6,509 nucleotides of DNA from Bacteroidales bacterium (GTDB lineage Bacteria > Bacteroidota > Bacteroidia > Bacteroidales > Bacteroidaceae): the NCBI GenBank assembly GCA_030523385.1, contig JAUNIV010000147.1:1-6509 (forward strand), given 5' to 3'. The position numbers and the translations under genes were made by a program. Shown here piece by piece: positions 1-5,120 of this stretch. Each line of letters opens with the position of its first letter. Position 1 is the stretch's first letter. The notes under the pieces are model-generated. The model was not told the origin of the DNA and searched no databases. It saw only the letters and a list, made by a program, of their open reading frames with translations.

Positions 1-69
1 CTTATGAAGATATATGCGTGGAATTATGCAACTGGAGAGATTGAAAGACGCAACGGATATGCTGACTTT

Positions 70-663
70 TTACAGCCTTTTCAATGCCAGCTTGATGACC
101 TTCTCCACAGCCGCGTCCGGTTCTTCTTTCAATATGGCTGTGACCACTTTCTGCGAAGGAGCCTGCGCAAACCCCAACATGGTCAGTGCCGCTACGGCCT
201 CTTCGTGTATCTCCGAATAGGCAGCTGTGGCAAACATCTCGCTGCTTACGGTCTCCATGCCCGAAGCGGCAATCTTGTCTTTTAAGTCCACGATGATGCG
301 TTGGGCAGTCTTCAGACCGATGCCCTTCACGGTTTTCAGCAATTTGTCGTTGCCCGAACTGATGACACCACACAGCTCGGTAGGAGAAAGGGCGGAAAGA
401 ATCATCCGTGCCGTGTTGCCGCCGATGCCCGACACCGAAATCAGCAGAAGAAACAGCTCGCGTTCCTGCTTGGTGGCAAAACCGTAGAGCACGTAAGCAT
501 CTTCGCGGATGGCTTCGTACACATACAGCTTCGCGTTCGGCTGATTCTGTATGGCCGAATACGTGTTCAGCGAAATGTTCAGCCCGTAGCCCACACCGTT
601 GCAATCTATCACCGCCATAGCCGGAGTAATCTCGGCAATCTCACCTTTTATATATTCTATCAT
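70..663 (-). CDS. ruvA: Holliday junction branch migration complex subunit RuvA
   Basis: RuvA binds four-way Holliday junctions as a tetramer and loads the RuvB motor, which drives branch migration during recombinational repair in the cytoplasm. The 197-residue product is close to the usual family length of about 200. It shows an N-terminal OB-fold (about 1-63) ending in the family motif around GFATKQERELF (61-71), then two helix-hairpin-helix DNA-binding motifs, SGIGGNTA (78-85) and GIGLKTAQRI (114-123). A flexible linker (about 131-148) leads to the C-terminal three-helix domain (149-197) that contacts RuvB. The frame stays open 11 codons further upstream, but the family start MIEYIKGE fits the ATG at 663, and that start lies just inside a promoter-like element at 694-726. 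No ruvB or ruvC is present nearby. The 69 bases downstream of its stop hold no recognisable gene or terminator. The identification is firm. Confidence 0.97.
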   Translation of the reverse strand: MIEYIKGEIAEITPAMAVIDCNGVGYGLNISLNTYSAIQNQPNAKLYVYEAIREDAYVLYGFATKQERELFLLLISVSGIGGNTARMILSALSPTELCGVISSGNDKLLKTVKGIGLKTAQRIIVDLKDKIAASGMETVSSEMFATAAYSEIHEEAVAALTMLGFAQAPSQKVVTAILKEEPDAAVEKVIKLALKRL

Positions 664-693
664 ATTCTCTTTCCGATAATTTACATTTTTCTG

Positions 694-726
694 CAAAAGT
701 AGGATTTCTGTTTTGTAAATTACAAG
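694..726 (-). promoter_or_regulatory. Predicted Bacteroides-type promoter for ruvA
   Basis: On the minus strand, TACTTTTG (701 down to 694) matches the Bacteroides -7 consensus TAnnTTTG exactly. CTTG (726 down to 723) lies 21 bases upstream, where the -33 TTTG element is expected, with one mismatch. Transcription would start a few bases past the -7 box, giving a leader of roughly 25 bases before the ruvA ATG at 663. This also argues against the longer in-frame start at 696, which would fall inside the -7 box. Prediction from motif match only. Confidence 0.6.
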
Positions 727-787
727 TTTTAAAAGAAAAATTTCAATTTATTAGTCAGAGCTGTATCGAAATGTGCGGACAAATGTT

Positions 788-795
788 TAATTTTG
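788..795 (+). promoter_or_regulatory. Predicted -7 promoter box for ddh
   Basis: TAATTTTG matches the Bacteroides -7 consensus TAnnTTTG exactly and lies 40 bases upstream of the ddh start codon. Transcription would begin near 800, leaving a leader of about 35 AT-rich bases with no clear Shine-Dalgarno site, as is normal in Bacteroidetes. No good TTTG is visible at the expected -33 distance (around 763-768), which lowers confidence. It faces away from the ruvA promoter in the same 172-base spacer. Confidence 0.5.
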
Positions 796-835
796 CAGCC
801 AATTAACAGACAATAGTAACTAAAACCAATAAAAG

Positions 836-1735
836 ATGAAGAAAATAAGAGCTGCCGTAGTGGGTTACGGCAACATTGGTCAATATGTAGTGGAAGCTTT
901 GGAAGCAGCTTCTGATTTTGAAATAGCCGGAATCGTGCGTCGTCAGGGTGCCGAAAACAAGCCTGCGGAACTGGAACCATACGCTGTGGTGAAGGACATC
1001 CGCGAGTTGAAAGATGTGGATGTGGCTGTATTGGCTACTCCCACCCGTAGCGTGGAGAAATATGCCAAAGAGATTCTGGCTATGGGTATCAACACCGTAG
1101 ACAGCTTCGACATCCATACGCAGATTACTTCTTTACGCCGTTCGCTCGACGAATCAGCTAAGGAAGGAAAGGCGGTTGCCATCATTTCTGCCGGATGGGA
1201 TCCGGGAAGCGACTCGGTGGTACGTACATTGCTGGAAGCCATTGCCCCGAAAGGCGTGACCTATACGAACTTTGGCCCGGGCCGCAGCATGGGTCACTCC
1301 GTAGCTGTCCGCGCCATTGATGGAGTGAAAGATGCACTTTCCATGACCATCCCGGTAGGTACAGGCATTCATCGCCGCATGGTGTATGTAGAATTGGAAG
1401 AGGGTGCCGACTTCAAGGCAGTGGAAGCCGCCATCAAAGCCGACCCTTACTTCGTGAATGACGAAACGCATGTCATCCAGGTGCCTTGCGTCGATGATTT
1501 GAACGATGTGGGCCACGGCGTAAATCTGGTTCGCAAAGGCGTATCAGGCAAGACACACAATCAGCTGTTTGAGTTCGACATGAAAATCAACAATCCCGCA
1601 CTGACGGCTCAGGTGCTGGTATGCGTGGCACGTGCTTCCATGAAGCAACAGCCCGGATGCTACACCATGATCGAAGTGCCCGTCATCGACCTTCTGCAAG
1701 GCGACCGCGAGGAACTGATTGCCCACTTGGTATAA
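836..1735 (+). CDS. ddh: meso-diaminopimelate dehydrogenase
   Basis: Ddh makes meso-2,6-diaminopimelate in one NADPH-dependent step from L-tetrahydrodipicolinate and ammonia. This bypasses the succinylase, acetylase and aminotransferase branches of the lysine pathway. The product feeds both lysine synthesis and the peptidoglycan stem peptide. The 299-residue protein starts with a Rossmann nucleotide-binding motif, GYGNIG (10-15). Basic residues follow at VRR (34-36), where NADP(H)-preferring members bind the 2'-phosphate. Further family blocks are VLATPTRS (65-72), SAGWDPGSDSVVR (118-130) and GPGRSMGHSVAVRAIDGVKDAL beginning at 147. Length matches the family (about 300-330, shorter in Bacteroidetes). 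The ATG at 836 leaves a complete Rossmann strand (KKIRAAVVGYG). The gene stands alone, between a -7 box at 788 and a terminator at 1764, so it is probably monocistronic. Whether it is the main route to meso-DAP here cannot be seen, because many Bacteroidetes also carry the DapL aminotransferase. Confidence 0.95.
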   Translation: MKKIRAAVVGYGNIGQYVVEALEAASDFEIAGIVRRQGAENKPAELEPYAVVKDIRELKDVDVAVLATPTRSVEKYAKEILAMGINTVDSFDIHTQITSLRRSLDESAKEGKAVAIISAGWDPGSDSVVRTLLEAIAPKGVTYTNFGPGRSMGHSVAVRAIDGVKDALSMTIPVGTGIHRRMVYVELEEGADFKAVEAAIKADPYFVNDETHVIQVPCVDDLNDVGHGVNLVRKGVSGKTHNQLFEFDMKINNPALTAQVLVCVARASMKQQPGCYTMIEVPVIDLLQGDREELIAHLV

Positions 1736-1763
1736 AAATATCTGAAATTTACCTGTCAGAAAG

Positions 1764-1803
1764 AAATCTCTTCACCGTTTTATTCCGGAGAAGAGATTTT
1801 TTT
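1764..1803 (+). terminator. Rho-independent terminator after ddh
   Basis: AAATCTCTTC (1764-1773) and GAAGAGATTT (1790-1799) form a perfect 10-bp stem. An inner CCG/CGG pairing (1775-1777 with 1786-1788) caps it after one A-A mismatch. A run of seven T (1797-1803), partly within the stem, follows. It begins 28 bases after the ddh stop and should end that transcript before lgt. Confidence 0.8.
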
Positions 1804-1809
1804 ATTTCC

Positions 1810-1822
1810 TTTGTGACACAAA
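1810..1822. promoter_or_regulatory. Short perfect palindrome upstream of lgt
   Basis: TTTGTG-A-CACAAA is a perfect inverted repeat with 6-base arms and one central base. It sits between the ddh terminator and the lgt ATG, ending 18 bases before that ATG. It could be an operator or part of the lgt promoter, since TTTG is the Bacteroides -33 element, but no TAnnTTTG box follows at the right distance. A palindrome this short can arise by chance, so the regulatory role is only a possibility. Confidence 0.25.
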
Positions 1823-1840
1823 TTAATATAGAAAAGAATC

Positions 1841-2647
1841 ATGATAGCAAGTATTGTGTGGGACGTGGATCCCATGTTGTTTAAGATAGGCAGTTGGGAA
1901 GTGCGTTGGTATGGCCTGATGTGGGGATTGGGCTTCATCTTGGCATACGACATCGTGAGCCGGCTTTTCAAGAAAGAAAAATATCCCGACGAGTGGGTGG
2001 ACAAGTTGTTTATCTATTGTCTGGTAAGCACGGTTGTTGGCGCACGGTTGGGCCATTGCCTGTTCTATGAATGGGATTACTACACGGCCCATCCGGTAGA
2101 AATCTTCAAGATATGGAAGGGCGGGCTGGCCAGCCACGGCGGAGTGTTTGCCATCATTTTGGCTTTGATGTGGTACTCTCACAAGGTCACGAAGAAAAGC
2201 GTGTGGTGGTTGTTCGACCGCATGATTCCGGCGGTGGCTGCCGTTTGCTTCTGCATCCGCTTCGGCAATCTGATGAATTCAGAGATATTCGGCTATCCCA
2301 CCACATTGCCGTGGGGATTCGAGTTCGTCCGTTCCCGCGAGTGGCACCAATTATACGAGGGGCTTCCCTGTCATCCCACCCAAATCTATGAAATGATATA
2401 CTGCCTCGTGGCCGGGGTTACTGCTTGGGTGATGTATCACAAATATCACTTGCAGAATCGTGTAGGACTGATAACGGGCGTATCTTTGCTCATCTTCTTC
2501 GGTTCGCGCTTTGCCTTGGAGTTCATGAAGAATCCGCAAGTGGCCGAAGAGGCCAATATGGCTCTGAATATCGGGCAGTTGCTCAGTCTGCCGCTTATCT
2601 TGCTGGGGGTGTATCTTATCTGGAAAAGCCGTACGGCAAGGGTATAA
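1841..2647 (+). CDS. lgt: Phosphatidylglycerol--prolipoprotein diacylglyceryl transferase
   Basis: Lgt is an inner-membrane enzyme that transfers the diacylglyceryl group of phosphatidylglycerol to the lipobox cysteine of prolipoproteins. This is the first step of bacterial lipoprotein maturation, before LspA cleavage. The 268-residue product has several hydrophobic membrane segments (clear ones near 24-40, 56-76, 100-112, 128-140, 182-199, 207-221 and 243-261). It carries the family signatures: HGG at 99-101 (E. coli His103 motif), the Lgt signature RFGNLMNSEIFG (140-151) with the conserved Arg and Asn, HPTQIYE (178-184), and the late arginine in GSRFALEF (221-228). The N-terminal tyrosine in VRWYGLMW (Tyr24) matches the catalytically important Tyr26 of E. 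coli. All key residues are present, so the enzyme should be active. The ATG at 1841 starts a complete periplasmic N-terminus. A terminator separates it from ddh and another ends it, so it is probably its own transcription unit, although I see no clear promoter. Confidence 0.97.
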   Translation: MIASIVWDVDPMLFKIGSWEVRWYGLMWGLGFILAYDIVSRLFKKEKYPDEWVDKLFIYCLVSTVVGARLGHCLFYEWDYYTAHPVEIFKIWKGGLASHGGVFAIILALMWYSHKVTKKSVWWLFDRMIPAVAAVCFCIRFGNLMNSEIFGYPTTLPWGFEFVRSREWHQLYEGLPCHPTQIYEMIYCLVAGVTAWVMYHKYHLQNRVGLITGVSLLIFFGSRFALEFMKNPQVAEEANMALNIGQLLSLPLILLGVYLIWKSRTARV

Positions 2648-2691
2648 AGGGGCAGGGCTTTTCTAATGCGGAATATGATGCTTTAATAATT

Positions 2692-2740
2692 TTATTTCAC
2701 CCTTTAAAAAATAAATATTAAAGGGTGAAATAATTTTTTT
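2692..2740 (+). terminator. Strong hairpin terminator after lgt
   Basis: TTATTTCACCCTTTAA (2692-2707) and TTAAAGGGTGAAATAA (2718-2733) form a perfect 16-bp stem with a 10-base A-rich loop. Seven T follow (2734-2740). It lies 44 bases after the lgt stop in a convergent spacer. On the minus strand the same hairpin is followed by AATTATTAAAG, a poor U-tract, so it looks mainly directed at lgt but may also slow transcription arriving from the minus-strand operon. Confidence 0.85.
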
Positions 2741-2774
2741 AAAGGGTGAAATCACCGGCTTCATAGGATGAAAT
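2692..2774. repeat. Cluster of one inverted and three direct AGGGTGAAAT copies
   Basis: The word AGGGTGAAAT occurs at 2722-2731 and 2743-2752, and as AGGATGAAAT at 2765-2774, so the copies start 21 and 22 bases apart. An inverted copy (ATTTCACCCT, 2694-2703) pairs with the first to build the lgt terminator. The two perfect direct copies share 14 bases (TTAAAGGGTGAAAT, 2718-2731 and 2739-2752), so the inverted copy could pair with either. A small hairpin GGTG-AAAT-CACC (2745-2756) overlaps the second copy. The cluster fills most of the convergent spacer. It may be a local tandem duplication or a copy of a dispersed intergenic repeat; one window cannot tell. Confidence 0.7.
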
Positions 2775-2791
2775 TTTTCTGTAGGAATCCC

Positions 2792-2983
2792 TTATTGATT
2801 TTTATGCCTATTGGCACGTCTCTTGCGGATGTCTGCTTTCATTTTGGCCGAACCGGAACCATGCAGTCCCGTGATGTAGGTCTTCTTCTTGGCCTTGGTC
2901 TTCACTTTTTCTTCTTTCTTCGCGCCCGACGGCTTTCCGCCGCGAAACACGATACCTTCGGTCATTGCTTTTTCTATATCCAT
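2792..2983 (-). CDS. Small lysine-rich hypothetical protein
   Basis: I do not recognise this 63-residue protein. It is strongly basic: 14 Lys and 5 Arg against 6 Asp/Glu, clustered in a lysine-rich stretch (about 22-34) and a C-terminal tail (about 47-61). Two Gly/Ser-containing segments (GGKPSG 15-20 and GLHGSGSAK 39-47) break the charge. There is no signal peptide, membrane segment or cysteine, so it should be cytoplasmic. Such composition is common in proteins that touch RNA, DNA or ribosomes, but that is only inference. Its ATG lies 4 bases after the stop of the M23 peptidase gene on the same strand, as expected for the last gene of the operon. The tight spacing and complete start-to-stop frame in the otherwise unfilled segment support a real gene. 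An accidental frame remains possible. Confidence 0.6.
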   Translation of the reverse strand: MDIEKAMTEGIVFRGGKPSGAKKEEKVKTKAKKKTYITGLHGSGSAKMKADIRKRRANRHKNQ

Positions 2984-2987
2984 TGCT

Positions 2988-3617
2988 TTATTCTTGTTTA
3001 GGTGTTAAATTGGGTTTTACGATTACTCCGTTGCCTGTCTTGGTGCAGATTATTTCTTCTCTGCGCAAGGTGCAGTCCTTCATGTTGAATATGATGTTGG
3101 GATTAAAGTGCTGGCCGTCCACGCGAAACTCTAAGTGCAAGTGCTCGGTAGTGGCACGTCCGGTGCGTCCTGTCAGGGCTATGGCATCTCCTGCTTTCAC
3201 CACATCGCCCGGCTTTACCAGGTTCTTGGAGTTATGACCATACACACTTTCCAGCCCGTTGTCGTGGCGCACCACCACTACATTGCCGTATGCGGCGTAT
3301 GCCTTAGCCATGCGCACTACTCCATGGAAAGCGCAACGGATGGTATCGTTGGCTTTTGTCTTGATGTCCGTTCCGCTATGTCCGCGGCGGGTACCGTATG
3401 CCGAAATCATTTTGCCACCGGGCAGCGGGAAGCAGTATTCTCCTTCCTTCAGACTGTCCAGATGGATGGAGAAACTCTTGCGCCCGTCGAAAAGTCCCGG
3501 AGTTTTTACGCGGACGTGGTTGATTTCCATCGTGCTGAAAGAAGTCTTGGCAGGTTCGCCCGCCCGTGCCGACAGGACGAACAGGCATAATAGCAACAAT
3601 AGTGGTGTACGTTTCAT
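2988..3617 (-). CDS. Secreted M23-family (LytM-type) metallopeptidase
   Basis: M23 proteins are zinc endopeptidases that cut peptide cross-links in peptidoglycan, or, when degenerate, activate amidases. This 209-residue protein starts with a signal peptide: basic MKR, a leucine-rich core (5-15), and a likely cleavage after ARA (17-19). There is no lipobox, so it should be released into the periplasm. The M23 domain spans about 61-175. The metal-binding motifs are intact: HSGTD (80-84, HxxxD) and HLH (159-161), plus the conserved histidine in VYGH (125-128). The protein is therefore predicted to be an active enzyme rather than an inactive EnvC/NlpD-like activator. There are no LysM or coiled-coil regions; a short N-terminal segment (20-60) and about 35 C-terminal residues flank the domain. 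An AAAGGA Shine-Dalgarno-like stretch lies just before the ATG, 6 bases after the stop of the B3/B4 gene. The exact bond cut cannot be read from the sequence. Confidence 0.9.
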   Translation of the reverse strand: MKRTPLLLLLCLFVLSARAGEPAKTSFSTMEINHVRVKTPGLFDGRKSFSIHLDSLKEGEYCFPLPGGKMISAYGTRRGHSGTDIKTKANDTIRCAFHGVVRMAKAYAAYGNVVVVRHDNGLESVYGHNSKNLVKPGDVVKAGDAIALTGRTGRATTEHLHLEFRVDGQHFNPNIIFNMKDCTLRREEIICTKTGNGVIVKPNLTPKQE

Positions 3618-3623
3618 ATTCCT

Positions 3624-4283
3624 TTAAAAATAAATGAGTTCTTCGTCTTGGGCTTCTGCAAATTCTTTCAGAAGTTCCAGCATATATTGGGCGGCTTCCT
3701 GCAAGCCTTCCTTGCCGCTATATCCATTGATGATGGCAAGCAAGTGGGTGGAATCAAGTTCCAGTTTGGTACGTTCGTTGTCGCTGGTGGGGGTGCCTAT
3801 GCCTCCCATAGCATCCCGATAAACGGGCATGCCTTCAATATTGAGCGGTCCGCGGCCAATGCCTTCGTAGGGTTCGTCGGCTTTGCCAATGCCCAATACA
3901 AGGCGGTCTCCTTGAATCTTGTCGGCATCAAAGCCTCCGATGGAGTAGCCCGAACGGATAGATACAAGGTTTATCAAATCAACCAGTGTGTCTATCTGAT
4001 AGAGGGGAATACCCCGAAGGATTCTGCGGCAAAGTGCTTCGGACGAAGGACGGTAGCGGCTGGGGTCTTTCCCGCATCGTTTGTAGGCTTCGCGGGTGGC
4101 ACGGATGGACGGCATGTCTTTGATGGAGTCCGTGGTATAGGTTTCACGGAATTGCCGGGTGAGTTCGTCTATCCTGTCCCACAGGGGCTTGCTGTAGGCA
4201 GAGTTCTTCACCGTGGCACTGATGGCTATGCCGGCGAATTGCGGACAGGCTTTTCTTATTTCTTCCGATACTTCTATCTTCAT
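3624..4283 (-). CDS. B3/B4 domain protein (PheT editing-domain-like)
   Basis: The 219-residue protein matches the stand-alone B3/B4 family. This fold is found in the beta subunit of phenylalanyl-tRNA synthetase, where it hydrolyses Tyr-tRNA(Phe). The family blocks are visible in order: TREAYKRCGKDPSRYRPSSE (63-82), then RGIPLYQIDTLVDLINLVSI (90-109), GGFDADKI (116-123), and GMPVYRDAMGGIGTPTSDNERT starting at 151. There is no aminoacylation domain, signal peptide or membrane segment, so a cytoplasmic protein acting on aminoacyl-tRNA or a similar small ligand is the reasonable guess. Actual substrates of free-standing members are, as far as I know, poorly settled. It is embedded between pgeF (12 bases upstream) and the M23 peptidase gene (6 bases downstream), so it is co-transcribed with envelope and ribosome-assembly genes. 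Family assignment is firm; function is not. Confidence 0.88.
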   Translation of the reverse strand: MKIEVSEEIRKACPQFAGIAISATVKNSAYSKPLWDRIDELTRQFRETYTTDSIKDMPSIRATREAYKRCGKDPSRYRPSSEALCRRILRGIPLYQIDTLVDLINLVSIRSGYSIGGFDADKIQGDRLVLGIGKADEPYEGIGRGPLNIEGMPVYRDAMGGIGTPTSDNERTKLELDSTHLLAIINGYSGKEGLQEAAQYMLELLKEFAEAQDEELIYF

Positions 4284-4295
4284 TTTGTTCTGTTA

Positions 4296-5120
4296 TTATG
4301 GTGTTTTGTTTTCTTTATGAGTATGTAACATGATGCCGGACAGGATTCTTCCCGAACGGATGCCTTGACGGCGGGCAGAAAAGAAGTCCTGGTTGTTGGT
4401 GTATGTGCAGATGCCTGCCACTTCTATATGGGTGGGCTCTACGTTGTGGGCCAGCAGTTGCAAGCGGTTGGCTTCCCATAAGTCGATGTGCCACTTGTCT
4501 TGCCTGCGGGCGATGGCCTCCATGGGGAAACCGGCTTGGCAAAATGCTTCGTACACCTCGTCGCCCACTTCGAAGGCTTCTTGTGAGATACCGGGACCTA
4601 TGCAGGCAGTGATGTCTTGTCCTTCCGTACCATATTGCCGCGCCATGACGGAGAGCGTATGTTCCACGATGCGTGCCACTGTCCCTCGCCATCCGGCATG
4701 AATGGCAGCTACGACCTGCCTCTTCCGGTCATAAAGCAACACGGGTATGCAGTCGGCAGTGGAAATACACAGGCAGTAGCCGGGCATATCGGTCACCAGT
4801 GCGTCCACACCTTCCAGCAAGGCGGTACGCTCTTCCTTGCTTTCCTTTATATATGTATTGTCTATCACTCTTACAGTCACTCCGTGTGTCTGATGGGGCA
4901 CGACCAGTTCGACGGGACGTTCAGATAGCAGCGAGCAAAGCAGCTCCCTGTTGTGAACCACGTCTTCGGGATTGTCTCCGCAATAGTGGTTACAGTTGAA
5001 GGAAGCATACGTGCCTTGGCTGTAGCCGCCGTGACGCTGGGTGGAAAAACAAGAAATGTTGGGGTATGCCTTCATCAGTTCATATCCCAACATTCTGTTA
5101 TCTGATACCGTAGGCTTCAT
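4296..5120 (-). CDS. pgeF: YfiH/PgeF-family multicopper-fold protein (peptidoglycan editing factor)
   Basis: This 274-residue protein belongs to the YfiH (DUF152, laccase-domain) family. Members have been named polyphenol oxidase, purine-nucleoside-cleaving enzymes (FAMIN relatives with phosphorylase and adenosine deaminase activity), and PgeF, which in E. coli keeps wrong amino acids out of the peptidoglycan stem peptide. The metal-site residues are present: HQTHG (76-80, ligand His79), TADC (121-124, Cys124) and HAGWRG (141-146, His141). Later family blocks include ACIGPGISQEAFEVGDEV (from 172) and TYTNNQDFFSARR (from 239). No signal peptide is seen. I chose the ATG at 5120, whose ATGA overlaps the obgE stop (TGA, 5119-5117). 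The frame runs upstream to an ATG at 5144, which would add eight residues (MGRRRRTI) inside the obgE tail and looks unnatural. The overlap suggests translational coupling to obgE. The family is certain, the true substrate less so. Confidence 0.93.
   Translation of the reverse strand: MKPTVSDNRMLGYELMKAYPNISCFSTQRHGGYSQGTYASFNCNHYCGDNPEDVVHNRELLCSLLSERPVELVVPHQTHGVTVRVIDNTYIKESKEERTALLEGVDALVTDMPGYCLCISTADCIPVLLYDRKRQVVAAIHAGWRGTVARIVEHTLSVMARQYGTEGQDITACIGPGISQEAFEVGDEVYEAFCQAGFPMEAIARRQDKWHIDLWEANRLQLLAHNVEPTHIEVAGICTYTNNQDFFSARRQGIRSGRILSGIMLHTHKENKTP

Noticed and set aside
1..69. Possible start of another minus-strand gene after ruvA
   Set aside because: No ATG is present on the minus strand in this stretch and no protein motif can be read. 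Any next gene starts outside the window.
4..285. Plus-strand open frame at the left edge (93 codons)
   Set aside because: Most of it lies antisense to ruvA, and its product has no recognisable domain. It is a shadow frame of a firmly identified gene.
2692..2774. CRISPR array or mobile-element end
   Set aside because: Copies are only 10-14 bases, spaced 21-22 bases apart, with no uniform spacers, no cas genes and no transposase. The structure fits a terminator-associated repeat better.
2988..3617. M23 protein as a lipoprotein, because Cys11 sits in the signal peptide
   Set aside because: The residues before Cys11 are all Leu, with no Ala, Gly or Ser before the cysteine, and the cysteine is in the middle of the hydrophobic core. 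ARA at 17-19 is a better signal peptidase I site.
3648..4328. Long plus-strand frame (226 codons) over the B3/B4 gene
   Set aside because: The minus-strand frame carries clear B3/B4 family motifs and fits the operon spacing. The plus-strand frame shows none and would clash with it.
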